64,000 nucleotides of DNA from Atopsyche davidsoni (GCA_022113835.1 JAILWY010000023.1:7192001-7256000), one strand, 5' to 3'; positions 12,961 through 26,254 are shown, numbered from the stretch's first letter. Notes: a model not told the origin generated them from the sequence alone. Program-made: numbers and translations.

Positions 12961-13562
12961 TCAGAAAAATAACAATGAAATAAATTCACAGACAATAAAA
13001 AACAAGTGAGCATAATTGAATTAATTGATTTAAATGGTTGAGAGGTGCAAAAAATCAGCCAGGGGTTCACAACATTTATTTCTTGTAATTATTTTAATAC
13101 CAAAGAAATGCTTAGAATAAGTAGAGTTAGATATATTCTTCGGAGCCTTTACATAACTTATAATCAACATAACACTCGTTTATATAATAAATAAAAGAAA
13201 AAAACCATAAAATTTCGCTGTTATTAAATAAGCATATACCAGTACAATAAATGGAGCAAAATTTATAGCATTAAAGGATGCATTCATCAAATGTTTATTT
13301 AATTTAAAACTAGTAATAATACCTTTCAGAAATATATAAATATTTTTACAAAATAAAATTTTATAACTTGATGCTTTTTATAAATAATAAATAGAAAGCA
13401 AAAAAAACTCAATAGAAGATCGAACTTGTTCTAGCTATTGAAATTAAATGACATTTACGACCAACCATGACGAGTGCATATTTTATATGAATGTATACTT
13501 GCAATTGAAAATTGATGTTTTTAATAATAATATTAAATCAATACACAGCCTTTGCAAGATGT

Positions 13563-13723
13563 GGTGCACGCCTGGCGAGAAGTATGGGCGCAGAAGAAGC
13601 AGCCAATTACCGAAGACACCGGCCCACTGGAGGACCATGAATAAATTTGCATCAGAAGAGACCAAGCCGAGAATCGAGCCCCAGCCAGATACACCAGCCT
13701 ATCCCCTTATTTGCGTTCAATAA
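13563..13723 (+). other. Moderately GC-rich open segment, possible exon
   Basis: A frame with more balanced base composition than its surroundings runs to TAA at 13721-13723, encoding a Lys/Arg/Pro-rich peptide that starts MWCTPGEKYGRRRSSQLPK. The frame is open upstream to 13448 but that part is AT-rich. No domain is recognised and no clear splice acceptor defines a start. Confidence 0.15.
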
Positions 13724-16439
13724 TACTATCCTATAACTTAGTTGAAAACCGTCTCAGCTTCAAGGATCGTTCAGCAATACTCGTAGTTATGTTTTGACTA
13801 TAAGAGCTGAAAGCAAGCTCATGGGAACTTTAATATGCCTAACTATAATTTTTTTTTTAATGTTGACTGTTAAAACTAAGGCATAAAATGGCATATTACT
13901 CTTGACGCCATGACGAAAATAAAATACTCTTTATATTATTCAAAAGTTTTTGAAAAAGGTTGAGATATATTATAAAATACTTTTTCTCACTTATCTACAG
14001 TAAGCAACATTAAACCGTGTAGTATTTATCAGTCAATATTATTTATTGAATCATGATTATTTATTCTTATAAGACTATCGTAAAACTAGAAAATTGATGA
14101 CTTCCATTCTATAGTAAAAGTGAGAACGCCCGGATAACAGATGTATGCCAAAGTTTATCCGAACTTACAGATTTACACCCCTCTGTAGATCCCACTCATA
14201 AATCCCGTTGATTGTCGAAAACCGCCGGCCACTCGCCCATCGAACGAATTCCATTACCGAGACGTCAATCTCTTCCGGGGGATATGCAAAACTCACTGAA
14301 ACAAATAGTCGGCTACTTTTCATTCAAATCCTATCAGTGGCTACACAAGAGGGTAGTTTTCACAACGAAAATCTTTTCTTTTTTCGGGCTTTCAAAAAAT
14401 AAATCATTTTCGTTGATAAAAACAATTTTTAAACAAAGAAGAAAAAACTATGAGATGGTGTAAATATAAAATACAGATTGTTTTTTTGCTGATCATTCAT
14501 GCATTAAATTTATTTTTATTTAGCAAATGTAACAATTATTCATAGATTCTTGAATTTATAAGATTTTAAAATCGTTTATCAGCCTGTTAGTTTTGTAATT
14601 TTCAAATAAAAGGAAATATTTCCAGAATAACTACGTACTTACATTTATATACAAATCAAAGTTCAAGAAGTTTCACTCTCACTGTAATGGAGAAATTAAC
14701 TTTCATAAATTATTAGCAAAAAACAGGCATTTCGCATACACAGTGAATCTATTTATCCATTAATTAAGCGTTTAATATGACAGGACACAGACGCGCACCT
14801 AATGACATATCGAGTAAGCGCACTAGACGCTGGATGCCCCATTTCCTTGAATGATCTGTTTGATTGAGGTAATTTATCATGCATGTACAGACGGGTGGCC
14901 TTTCTAAGTAGATACCGTTGCTTGAATATTAATATCATTGCATTACGAACGTACGAACGATAAACTAACGTATGCCAATAAAACGGCGATAAGTCATATA
15001 AGACGCAAAAAACTAATACTTTGATTTTGAAATAAGATAAACACTTCAATAAGTATTATATATGTGGTGTATATCTTTAAAACGCGAATTCTATATCATA
15101 ATGCCAATCATATTAGCCTCGAGAAAACTCAGCAATATTAACCGTTTCAAGAATACAATCATTAATCTGAATATGAATTAAGAGAGAATTAAAGATGACT
15201 CTTCACGACTCGCTATGCTGTGTGCTCAGTGACGACTGCATTCAAGATAGTGAGATGATGGTATGCGTGAATGTTCGTTGATCCTTGACGTATAATATTT
15301 CTACCTACCGAAATACTTCACATTCAACTTAATTTACAAAACAAATAGTTTACTACATCATTAGAAGTTATATAATCTGTACGTATGTGTTCATAGGATA
15401 ATGCCTAATAATAATGACATACGTACGAACTAAATTGAAGTATTCATTTTAATTTCAATACACGGCATTCACTTGATTGGAAGCAAACATATTCAAATCA
15501 GAAAGTTCTTTGGCAAAGCAAGCTCATTCCCACACAAGCTACATGATATGAAATACGGAGTCTCGCGGGCTTGGATTATCCGATTGCAGTTGGTCCTCAT
15601 TGAGCTGCAGGCTTGAGAGATATGTAAGTCTGGGAGTAATAATCAATCACAGGCGCTGTATGGTCAAGCTTATTCAGGATGAATGTTGCCATCCGAGCGG
15701 CCAGGCGGGCGAGGAGGGGGGGGAGCTATTCATCTCCCGCAGAAGGAAGTCAGTCTGAGGGACTATCATGCAACAACATCAATATCCACTTATTATTCTG
15801 AATTCTATGTGAATCCATTCAAATTATTCTTAGATAATTTAAACACAGAGTTTTCACTGCTTATTTCGTATATTTTCTAACCAAATATGCTCGCTCTCGA
15901 TATACTAGGCAAGTATATACAAAATTAGCACTAAAGAGGAAATAACTTAATCATTTGGCACCATTTTAATGTTGTTCTGTGCATCGACATCAAATTAAAT
16001 AAATATATAAACATACTAGTAAACATTTAGAATACTAATCAAGAACTTTCAAATTATTTATTTCGTTAACTGTTTAACAAACTAACATAAACTGCATTTT
16101 TGAATGATAAGTCAATTTTTTCCATCTAGTCGGTATCCATATTTACACAAAATATAAAAATTGTTTTGCTTATAAAATATTTCAAGGATCATCAAATAAT
16201 GCTGTTTTTTCATGCGGTGATATTTCATTTTCCATATAAAATCTTAGAATACAAACAATTGTGAATTTCAGATATCAATGTTTGTTTTACGGACCCGTAC
16301 ATTTGAAATTTATGTTTACAACTTTTTTTTTAATATTCTGCAAAATAACCTACAGTGTCTAAATATAATATCATAGATACGATATACTAGATCAACAAAA
16401 TCAATCATATTTTTACGAAAATAAACTTAAAAATATATT

Positions 16440-16720
16440 CCACGAGTAACATAATACAGCGGCGATGTCGGAGGGCGATCGTATATTTGGGCATCTTCCC
16501 TTGTTCCTCCCCCGCCGGGCAAAGGCTACCGAGGGCGGCATTGAAACCCGAGGCGCCCCGCTAGACGGATGAGCGGCATTTGTACCGGTCAGCTCGGTCT
16601 TCAATCTGTCCAACTGGGCGAACCCGATATTCAGCCTGCAAATTATTACCGATAAGGATTTGCACGGCTACTTTTAACGAGAAATTCGGATACTACTTGA
16701 CCCGTCTCGATTACCGATTA
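16440..16720. promoter_or_regulatory. GC-rich block 14
   Basis: GC-rich, followed by GCAAATTATTACCGATAAGG and GATTACCGATTAATAG, giving several ATTA cores and a GATA-type site. Confidence 0.3.
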
Positions 16721-16879
16721 ATAGTTTTAATTGATAAATAGTATATTGAATAAAACATATATTACTTGAACCATAATTAAAGTGTCTTCCACAAGATCAA
16801 TAAAATTATAATAAACTTTATCATATCGAAAACATAATAATTATGCTTTTACTGCAGTAAGCTTTGCCAAAAAAATAAA

Positions 16880-17115
16880 TTGTGTGGCGCTTCGGGACAG
16901 CGAGAGGCGCGAGGTGATATTTATTAAAGTGGCGTATGATAATACCGGGGCAACGGGACAATTACGGCGCGCGTGGGCGCTCGCGAACGTGAAACGGCCC
17001 AATTAACAATGCGCCCGGTGTCTTCTTACGACTAATCAGCCGTTACAGTGAGCCCCGGCGCATCGTGCCCGGCTGACGTCGCCGCAGCGCTGTCCTTTCC
17101 GGGTGCAATCAATGA
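16880..17115. promoter_or_regulatory. GC-rich block 15, candidate enhancer
   Basis: Contains GATATTTATTAAAGTGG, GGGACAATTACGGCGCG, GCCCAATTAACAATG and GCAATCAATGAATCAATCGC. The last repeats the ATCAAT core of PBC/Exd-Hox type sites. Confidence 0.35.
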
Positions 17116-17929
17116 ATCAATCGCAGGAATACCTCGCCTGCTAAACAACGGTTATTTGGTAATGAAATAACTCTACAGTTGTTTACCTGAAACATAGTCA
17201 TATTGATCATGTAAAAATAGTGAACAGACTCGGCCAGTATCTGCAGTGGCCAAAGTCTGCTACTTTTCACGACATGACGCAGAGGAGGTACGCATATCTT
17301 TGATAACACCCGGAATACGACAGTGTTGAAAGGGATATTCAAACGAATCTGACCAAAGCAGTTTATACGATTATATCACTCATTTTATTGGGCGATAAGC
17401 AATTTTATGCAATATAATTCAACATGGCAAATGCATGTGATAACTCACTGATGAATTATGACACTCATTTATGTAGCAAAAAAATATCAGATTGCAGCAT
17501 CGTTTTGAATAGGTATAACGAGTAATAAAGGAGAAATTAAAATAAAGCACTCGATGTTCTCACTTCGCAGCCATTCATCAACATTGGCACAACTGGGCAC
17601 GAAGAACGGCAAAAAATCTCATTGTTACAGTACAAAAGAGGCATTACTTTATTATACACGTGAATCTAAAAACACTAAAACAAAATGGACTTCTTTGCAG
17701 CTTAAACGATGACGGGTCAATTTGCAAACACTTGCACGCTCGTCGTGTGCAAGCTGAAAAGGCGAATAATAAGAATTAACAAAATCACGATTGATACATG
17801 ATTTAAAACTAAAAGAAGAGTTACAAAACGACTATTATGAATGAGATAATACAAGTCTTTTGCTTTTTCCAAAGATAATATAATATTGATTTTCTGTCAG
17901 AAGGAATGTGAGTGCAGTAATCGAATAAG

Positions 17930-18130
17930 AAATTTTCATGGGGTTGCCTGAAGTAGCTCCCGTTGGAGAGCATCGCGTACACAAAACGAGCGGCGCGTCG
18001 CCATAACGTAACGGTCGAATTGAATGCGAGGAGACATCCAGGGGCTGTCTAGGCGATGGGCGATAAGGCCGCACGAACTAGAGACACGACACCCAGGCGA
18101 GAAGCCTCCGTGCTGTGGGGATGCACTGCA
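17930..18130. promoter_or_regulatory. GC-rich block 16
   Basis: GC-rich, open in two minus-strand frames (67 and 79 codons) with no recognisable protein; ATTA cores are absent, so this is a weaker regulatory candidate. Confidence 0.15.
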
Positions 18131-18314
18131 CAACGCCAATAAAACACAAACAAAAAAAACGAGATCTCAACAAAGTATCCAACAATCCAAAAAATAGACA
18201 TAATTATATAACCATCAATTGTTCGGAAATCAATAAACCTATTTTACTTTCAATCTAATAGAATACAATTGCTTTATTAATTATAAGCTTTCAACTTAAA
18301 TAGTTAATGTTTAC

Positions 18315-18440
18315 TTCCTAGGAAGGTGCTGCCCGCCCCACACGGTGCTGTGCCGCCTCTTCCTCCCCAGAGCGCCGGGCACTCGCGCCCATCGCGGGTC
18401 TCCTGGCGGGTTTGTTTACCTTAATGTGTTACCTCCATTC
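18315..18440. promoter_or_regulatory. GC-rich block 17
   Basis: C-rich block preceded by CCTAG and followed by GTTTGTTTACC, a forkhead-type site. All three plus-strand frames are open, so it cannot be argued to be an exon. Confidence 0.2.
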
Positions 18441-19264
18441 ACGGGAATTATGATAGATAATATTGAACAGCAATTTCAGACAGAATAATGATTACAACAT
18501 AGTTACAAGAATCACATCAGAAAAACAAAATATAACGCTTATTAAAAAAACCTAGTTTTAGTTTAAACTTCTATTTTATAATCTTCTATTTATATTCATC
18601 GGTCAATATGAAAATAATGTACATAATATGCATTAGAAAAAAACTTTAACATTAATTCAAATGTATTATAATATAATATTACGTTTTTATAATTTTAAAG
18701 ATGTATATGATTATAATGTATTTCCGTGTAGGATTTATACAATAATGTAACAAATTTCATCTGGTTCCATTACAAGAGAGTAAATTGAATTTCGCTAAGC
18801 GAAAGGCGATCATACGAAAACGCAATGTATTACGAAATATCGCATGTAATTTCCTCTGTTTTGTTCAGGCAGAATGCCATTTTAATTAACTATTCCTATG
18901 CAATGTTCTAGGTTTACACCACTATATGCAATCTCAGTGTATAATAATTCAATCAATAAAAAATAACAGAAGCTTACACCACGGTAATCAAAAACACTCA
19001 TAAACTTTATTCATAATCCTGAATGGTAATCTAGCATACAAATTTACAGATTGAATACAAAATGAACGCATCTGTTATGGATATTTCATCCACAGAAACT
19101 GTTACACTCAGGTTAAAAAAATCATAAATTAAGCAACATTTTTATCAAAAGTTAAATGACCATAAATTTTTATTATAAATGATGATGTTGATTGTGCTAA
19201 AGAAAAAAGTATAATAGTAAAAAAATATAGAAAAGAAATTTTTTTTTTAAAAGATATATGGGTG

Positions 19265-19484
19265 TCCCAAAATTAACGTAAGATTTGAATTTGTCCCCAT
19301 TTTTGCAGTAAAGTTTTGGGAACACCAGCTGACAGTATAGGGTTAGTAAAAATGGAGCGTTACACGATAGAACAACGTGTCTTCATTATTGAACAATATT
19401 TTTAAAAATAATGAAAGCTTGGCAGCCTTTTAAAACTTTACTGCAAAAATGGCGACAAATTCAAATCTTGCGTTAATTTTGGGA
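19265..19484. mobile_element. Short inverted-repeat element (MITE) with transposase start
   Basis: Two 49-bp arms, 19265-19313 and 19436-19484, are inverted copies of each other with two mismatches; each outer end starts TCCCAAAATTAACG. Between them, ATG at 19352 opens a 17-codon frame, MERYTIEQRVFIIEQYF, ended by TAA. That peptide resembles the N-terminal helix of insect IS630/Tc1/mariner-type transposases. The element is therefore best read as an internally deleted derivative keeping both ends and the first codons. Mobilisation would need a transposase supplied elsewhere. Confidence 0.8.
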
Positions 19485-19663
19485 AATCTTTATAAACGTC
19501 GAAAGGAAGGATGAAATTTCATCAGGGGAAGTACCATCAAAGTAATAAATCTAGTAAAAAAAAACTCACGGTTTGTGGTTTGAATTTCTATGTTATATAA
19601 AAGTACCCTATTATCCTCGGCAATTATATGTTATGGAAAAATATTCTTCCTTTGTTTTATATA

Positions 19664-19815
19664 CAGGGTGTTTTTTATAGAGGTATAGAACTTTAAGTTG
19701 GCAACACTGTTTTAACTGGCGGCCATTTTGTCAGTTGTCAAGGGATTTATGTTTAGTTTGGTTTGGCATTTCAACATGAATAGACTGACGCCTGAACAAC
19801 GCTTTCAGGATTCTT
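19664..19815 (+). mobile_element. Truncated mariner-like element, 5' end
   Basis: After a TA dinucleotide comes CAGGGTGTTTTTTATAGAGG, a typical short-element terminus, then about 110 bp of leader and ATG at 19776 opening MNRLTPEQRFQD. This resembles the first residues of mariner-like transposases. The frame then breaks in a T-run. No matching right terminus is evident; a weak inverted match (CACTGCCAACTTTG) occurs near 19860. It is a stub left by deletion. Confidence 0.55.
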
Positions 19816-20059
19816 TTTTTTTCTGTTTTCACAGGGATAAAAAGAATATATTTAAGAACACTGCCAACTTTGCCACTGCCACTGAAATTGTTTAGTAAAT
19901 ATAAATTAAGAAGATACGCGCAAAAACTCACAACGATTCCACGTGCTTTTTGCAGAAGCGATATCGAATCGAGCAAAGCTGCCGTGAGTGCCGATATGGC
20001 GAAATTTATTTGCTGTATATTTTCGCACTTTAATTGTATAATTCCTGTTGGGAATAAAA

Positions 20060-20290
20060 ACACGACCCGCGGTGAGTGGTGAGCGGTGGTGAGCGGTGGT
20101 GAGCGGTGGCGGGCGGGGCGCGAGGCGTGAGCCCCGGAGGCATTCCCGGCCTGGAATCCCAGATACCGGGGGCAGATACTCGCGATTACACGGACGGCGC
20201 ATTGTTCGAGGGGCGCGGGCGCTCCGTCAAGGGTGACAACTCCATAGCCGCCCGCTTATCTCGCCGGATTTATCGAATGTCGCCGCAGTT
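20060..20290. promoter_or_regulatory. GC-rich block 18 with decamer tandem repeat
   Basis: Starts with three copies of a 10-bp unit, GAGCGGTGGT, at 20081-20109, then CpG-rich sequence ending in CTTATCTCGCCGGATTTATCG. Confidence 0.3.
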
Positions 20291-20491
20291 TTATTGCCTC
20301 AGGAATCAAATTATTCCATTCCCGCGACTGCCCGTGAGAAAGAAATGATTCGGATTCGCTTTAAAATGCAAAGTCGCATATTCGAGTTTTTCGACCATTC
20401 GCATTGTACCTATTGCGAAAAATCGACTGCACCAATCAAAAAAATTTTAATGCAGAAAGTTAGATACATCTTTCTTCATTTCGCCAGGTAA

Positions 20492-20534
20492 TGGACTGCT
20501 TCTGGTGTGCCAACCAGACACCAGAGGCAGTCCA
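20492..20534. repeat. 17-bp hairpin with 9-nt loop
   Basis: TGGACTGCTTCTGGTGT at 20492-20508 pairs with ACACCAGAGGCAGTCCA at 20518-20534 with one mismatch. Pairing does not extend beyond the arms, which is shorter than a usual microRNA precursor. Function unknown. Confidence 0.7.
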
Positions 20535-20899
20535 ATCGTGTCATTTAATTAATTTAATTGTCACTTTATTTTTCTATGTCGAAAGTTGATTTTTTACAGA
20601 GTATTGAGAAAACTATAAATTATATTTATCTATTTATTATTATTTAATGAACGTCCATTTTCGGGGTAAAATAAAATATTGAAGATGTTAAAAAATTGGA
20701 TAAAATGACGACTTTCAAAACCAAAGTTTGTTAAAGATTTTTTTTTTTTTAATTTTGAAAGTAATCCCAACAGGAGGGTTTATAATTTTAAAAATGAATT
20801 TCACTGCGTAAACGTGGCACCATTGTCAGTACGTTTTGTTAGAATGTTATAATATAAAAAATATGTTATTGTGTTTATAGAAAGTTGGTATCGTAATTA

Positions 20900-21382
20900 A
20901 ATAACATTATGTATGTTTATTTTTTGGATTGAACGTCCATCAAGTGCGTATTTATTACCCATTACGGGCTTATTATATTATTTAATAATTTTTTCTCAAA
21001 CTGGTGAGGATAGCTATCCGAAATAACAGATGGATTGTTCCATACAGTCCAATACTGTCAAAAACATTTCAAACATATATCAATGTGGAATACTGCAACT
21101 CCGTGAAATCCATTAAGTACACATGCAAATATGTTAACAAAGGCAGTGACAAATCGAAGCGATGAAGTTCTAGAAGATGAAGAAGGACCTAGAAGGGTCA
21201 GAACGCCAAAAAATCTTTATGTTTACACACCTACTGAAAAATCTCACTATATTGTTTATCCGCTAGCATTATGATAAAAAAGTTATGAAATAAAAAAAAA
21301 ATCCTTTTTTTTTTTTTTCGAACAAATAAAAAAAATATTATTTCTTTATTTAGCGTAGTAGCACGCGCCGGGTATCCGCTAG
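20900..21382 (+). mobile_element. Decayed Helitron fragment with Rep/helicase remnant
   Basis: A frame at 21028-21165 encodes 45 residues beginning RWIVPYSPILSKTFQTYINV and continuing through a CKYVNKGSD motif, which matches the Helitron replication initiator/helicase-type protein. The segment ends at 21379-21382 in CTAG followed by T, preceded by GC-rich sequence, as at a Helitron 3' end. In-frame stops flank the coding piece and the 5' boundary is not clear, so the element is a dead remnant. The left coordinate is approximate. Confidence 0.65.
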
Positions 21383-22610
21383 TATATTATATATGTACAA
21401 AGTGAATAATAAATTTATCTTCGTCTATACTTTAGACATATCCGTATAACATCATTAAAAAATTATTTGAAACACTGGCCTTGAAAGCACAGAAGGATGA
21501 AAGACCAGAAAGATCTCCACAAATGGTCTCCTACAGAATCAACAAGTAATGCATATTCAGTCAAGCACGGCAATGGACATCGTTCTTAAGTGATCAGATA
21601 TTAATTATGAAAGTATAAATGTAAACGATTACTTATTTGGTATTTTTAAATTCAATAAAATAATATTTAATTTTGAAATCTTGATGAAAATCTCCTATAT
21701 AAAAAATAGACGATTAATTAAAGCAATGAGTAATATCCTACCTTAAGTTTGATCGCAGGCTTCACGACTCCCAGACACGTCTTTGAACATATTCAACTAG
21801 CCGCCATGTTTATTTCACGCAGCACTAAACCTGAAACAAGCAAATAAACAATTAATGTATAAGTTTCTTATTAAAGAACATAAAACTATAAATAGAAATA
21901 TTATGAAAAAACCTTAAAATCCACGTGTAAATAACTGTGTGATAAATTCTTGTTTCAAAATCATAAATCTATCAAGTAAAATAATTATAGTATTAAATTT
22001 ATATAATGCCCGTAAAACAATAAAATGTAGTGAAAATTTGCGCAATTAAATAAATTTAATTCAAAATGCATGATTGAATTGACTAATTATTCACTCCTTT
22101 GAATTGCACGAGAAATCGATTAATAATTCTAATAAAATATTTATCTATTAGATAGAATGTCTTATGTTTTAAACATTATCGTTTTTTGTCGATTCCTGGA
22201 AAACAAAATAAACAAGGTTTTTTTGGCTTCACGTATTAAAAAAAAAATATTTCAATAGTTTTACCTGTTGCAGCAAAAAATTCGGATACAATGCATTTAA
22301 ATAAAAATAACGGGAACCAGGTCGTCGCGCCTCTGAATTCATATTGTTTATTTATTCAGATCAGAAAAAATACTGAATTGTATTTATACATACGATTCTT
22401 GAACGATAAGATTTTAGATTAATATGCAAACTGTTCCAGCTATTATGATAATATTTTATTTTAAATTTAAATTAATATGTTTATAAAACCAGCGGATTGT
22501 TCCGAGTTTCCAAAAGTATATTATGATACCCACTCTTTCAAACAATATGTTCATTTGTGAGTGTATATTTATTCAATGCCTAAAGTTTGTCGGTCAATAT
22601 TATTATAGAA

Positions 22611-23299
22611 CTAGAAATGTAGCCCGTCATAAAATGACGTATTCGATGAACGATGCAATAGTGTTTGAACATATGTTTGGCTGACAATTAGATGAATATT
22701 TGATTTCATTTTGTACACATATATTTTGAATAACCGGATATTAATTTCGAAAGCAAAGCCATTCTAGGAAATATCACATTTCGTGTCACAAACAACGAAT
22801 CACTTTCACTGCACTGTTCTTTATTAGATGCAGTCTTTATCACGTTCAATTGTGCTATTCTTTTTTAATTACGTTTGCTGTGCTTAGACGGTGTTATTTT
22901 TTAAAGAGGCATTTTAAGTTATTAATGATGTGATTAATAATTTCTAACGCAATTTCGATAAAAAAATAAAATTGGTACTTGTGTAAAGCTGACATAAACT
23001 GAAAATTTCTAAGAAGCATCAAAATTTGTTTTTTTGTAAAAGTTCTAAATTTGAAATTCTCGTATTGAACAATAAAATCCTATAATTCGTACATATTGAA
23101 ACTCGCTAGAGCATATTTTATAGTTTAATTAAATTAGTTTATGAATAAAAATATTATCCTATCGTCTTGAAATTCGGCACATAGCTGCGGAAAAATTTAC
23201 TAAACTTACGTGCAAAAAATCAGCGTTGTATCTTTTAAGATATTCTATAGAGAAGCAAAAAATGAAACATACACACACAATGGCTATTATTATAGTAGA
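22611..23299 (-). mobile_element. Non-autonomous Helitron, copy 1
   Basis: Read on the minus strand it starts TCTACTATAATAATAGCC after an A, and ends in CTAG followed by T, the A/T insertion context of Helitrons. A hairpin, CGTCAT-AAA-ATGACG, lies at 22625-22639, about 10 nt inside the 3' end. There are no terminal inverted repeats and no target duplication. It shares both ends and most of its left half with the element at 36910-37921, but lacks that copy's coding segment. Confidence 0.8.
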
Positions 23300-23544
23300 T
23301 TGCACAAATTAATTTTGCTCCTAATATCGCTACATTTCCAGATACCTTTGTCAACTAAATTACTGCGATGCGAATATTTTCAACAACTATAGTGAAGCAC
23401 GTATTGATTTTTTAATTGACAACATCGATGTTTGACCCTTGGGCGTATTTTTTTTTTTTTAATTATGAATAGGTGCTGCTTATTGGATATTGATTCAAAA
23501 TTAGTTTTAACATGCCAATATTGTGAGTGCAAGTGTCTGATGGA

Positions 23545-23740
23545 AACGACTCGTCCAGCTGGCGGTGGGACGGTTCCGCCGCCGGCAGTCAGCACAGAGC
23601 TTCCTAAGCCATTACCTTTGGGCAGGCCGGCGGGTCACAGGAGGCGCATCCCCGATACGTCACGACGGGCTGTCGACACTGCGCCCATCGTCACGTTTTC
23701 TATTAAGGCCAATTAATGAAACACCGGCCACAAAAAATGT
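23545..23740. promoter_or_regulatory. GC-rich block 19
   Basis: GC-rich with CCAGCTGGCGG (CAGCTG E-box) and GGCCAATTAATGAAAC (TAATTA-type site). Open frames on both strands lack protein features. Confidence 0.3.
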
Positions 23741-25439
23741 TCTCATATTGGCCTGATGGACGGTGGATATAAATTTAGATCGAACGATAGTGTTCGGAGT
23801 TTCCACCCACGCGGCTCTTTCCTTCCTTTGTGTCCCAGTCTTTGTATTCGGGCCATTAAGAAAGTCATGCGCATGATTTCGAAGACAATAAAAGATAGTA
23901 TTATTTCGTACATTCAGAAATAATATTATTACTCCGAACGCCAAGTTGAGTTCGGTTAAATTTCAGAAACTTCACTATTTACTTACTAGTATAATAAAAA
24001 GTGAAGTTACTGATTTAAGAACTACAAAGTGTTGCAGTTCTTTCTTTAACCACTTTCCACAACACCGGCGATAAAACTCCTGGCTTTCACAATATGAGCT
24101 TATTATATATAATTGATCCACGCTTCAATTAAATTTAAACGAGACACAGGTCCTTAGGTTTTATTTCGGAGAGTCGTAATGATAAAAGTAAATAAAGATT
24201 TATAAGTTTAAAAAAACCTTTCGTTCGTGATGTATGGTTATCCTGGCCCGTATGTTGAATTACCATTATATTTACCATTACACATTAGAAGTGTGCTATC
24301 ACGACAGTATATGTCAAATCCAATACGCGACAATTTAAATTGGTCGTGATCTTGCGGAGCTACACCGTTCGATCCTTCTTTGACTGGATAGATTAAACTA
24401 GAAAGATCCGAAACCTACATGTCTAAAGTTTAAATCATTTGCTTCCATTGAAATTTCCCTGTGGGTTCAGACGTGTGAAGCCATCCATTACTTTGCAGAA
24501 TGAAAATTCCCCTTAGGAGTCACATTCACGGGACGACAATAAATGATTTGACGTCGTAAAAGTAGGCGTGGTCGCATAAGAACACGCCCACTTTCCCCAC
24601 TCCTGAAATTCTGACATTACTCCTGAAATCACAACTCCCAAAATGTGAGTCGCGTTAAAATAATAAAAATATATTTGTATTATATTACCAATATTACATA
24701 ATTTACCTTTACAAAACTTAGACATTTATATTGGTATTATACTCCCACATCAAATACGTATAAATAATTTTAAAGTAAATTGAAAATATATTGAAATAGC
24801 TGAAATATATTTAATGTCGATGTTGATTTCATATATTATAAATAATTTGAATTACGGATGCCTACCGAGTTACTGGGAACTAAAAAAATTAAAAGGAAGT
24901 AGTTTTTATTATTTAAAATTAATATTAATTGTAATCAATTAATATTGATGTTAACATAAATACAGATCATCTTTCACCAATCCTGAATAAAATTATTGAA
25001 GAATTTACTTATTGTGAATACAGCATACATTGCATACTTCTTGAATAAGCAGCTTTCACAAGTAACAACACAACTGACAACACGATTGCGACTAGCATTT
25101 TCTGTTTTTTTTATATAGATTTACTTGAGTTAACAATGCAAAAGACGACGCAATTGTCGGTTGCACCGCGACGTCTGTAATTGGTAATCTGCATAAATAC
25201 AAGAAACTATACACAAGCGACCATTTTACTTAAAAGTATTTCTGAATACAAATATATTTATATTTTAACTAAAACACTTAAAAACGATGAAAATAATACG
25301 TAAAAAAAAAATCGCGTTAAACATCGCAATCTAAAAGCTCTGTCGTACATCCAATTTATTAGCACTGCGCAATTTTTTATTAGTTCTCACATTAACCATA
25401 CAACAGAAAACTCTACATGGTTTAATATATTATCGGTAA

Positions 25440-25600
25440 AGTTTGGAGGCGCTTAGCTGTCCGGCTGCTCTTAATGAAGCCTAATGACTATATTAAATTA
25501 TCTGGAGATAGTCCTGACCCGCCTGGCAAGCCACTGCCGCGCGCCTCGCGGGGCCCTCCAGCCGCGCGGCTCCAAATTACGGTTAAAATCGGTTGAGTTC
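25440..25600. promoter_or_regulatory. GC-rich block 20
   Basis: Contains CTCTTAATGAAGCCTAATGA followed by ATTAAATTATCTGG, so three ATTA cores, then a CpG-rich tract. Confidence 0.3.
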
Positions 25601-26254
25601 ATTTTCTTTAATCCACATACACGGTCTGAAGAATGTTTATAGAAGAATAGTACTGCTACTAACATCAAAACTGCCGGTATTAATGTGTGGAACATGGTAA
25701 AACCAACACAAAATTACCCCAAAATAACTCTCGTGTTCTTGTAATAAAAAATAAGCATGTATCGGCGCGTATCGAATTTCATATTTTTTTGCTGTAGCTA
25801 TCACAGCACTTTTCGATGGGGGATTTTTTTATGGTCTGTGTTAAATTTACCGTCAAAGCTAAATAACATCGCGTGACATTGAGGAATATTATTCGTTTGT
25901 CACAAAAATATAATAATTCACAGAAAAACATCAAAAATAATCATGAAAATAAAGTCTACTTTTATCCCGAATATTCCTCATCTCCGTTTATTATTTATTT
26001 AAGTTTTTCTATCAGACCGGAATGTTGATATTGCTGCTGATGGATATCTAAGCAGTAAAAATATTAGATATTATTGCCATGATATTGAGATTAGATCTGC
26101 GGGGTGTATTCTACTTGTGTGAGAAGAAACAAACGCTGGCCAACCTGTCCCTCATCTATATCAATATAATGTAGCATTAGTATTGTTCGTGTAAAAACAC
26201 GAATCAAGTAAATCGGACCACCCCATAATACATTAGGGCCTAGGCAATGCGTGA

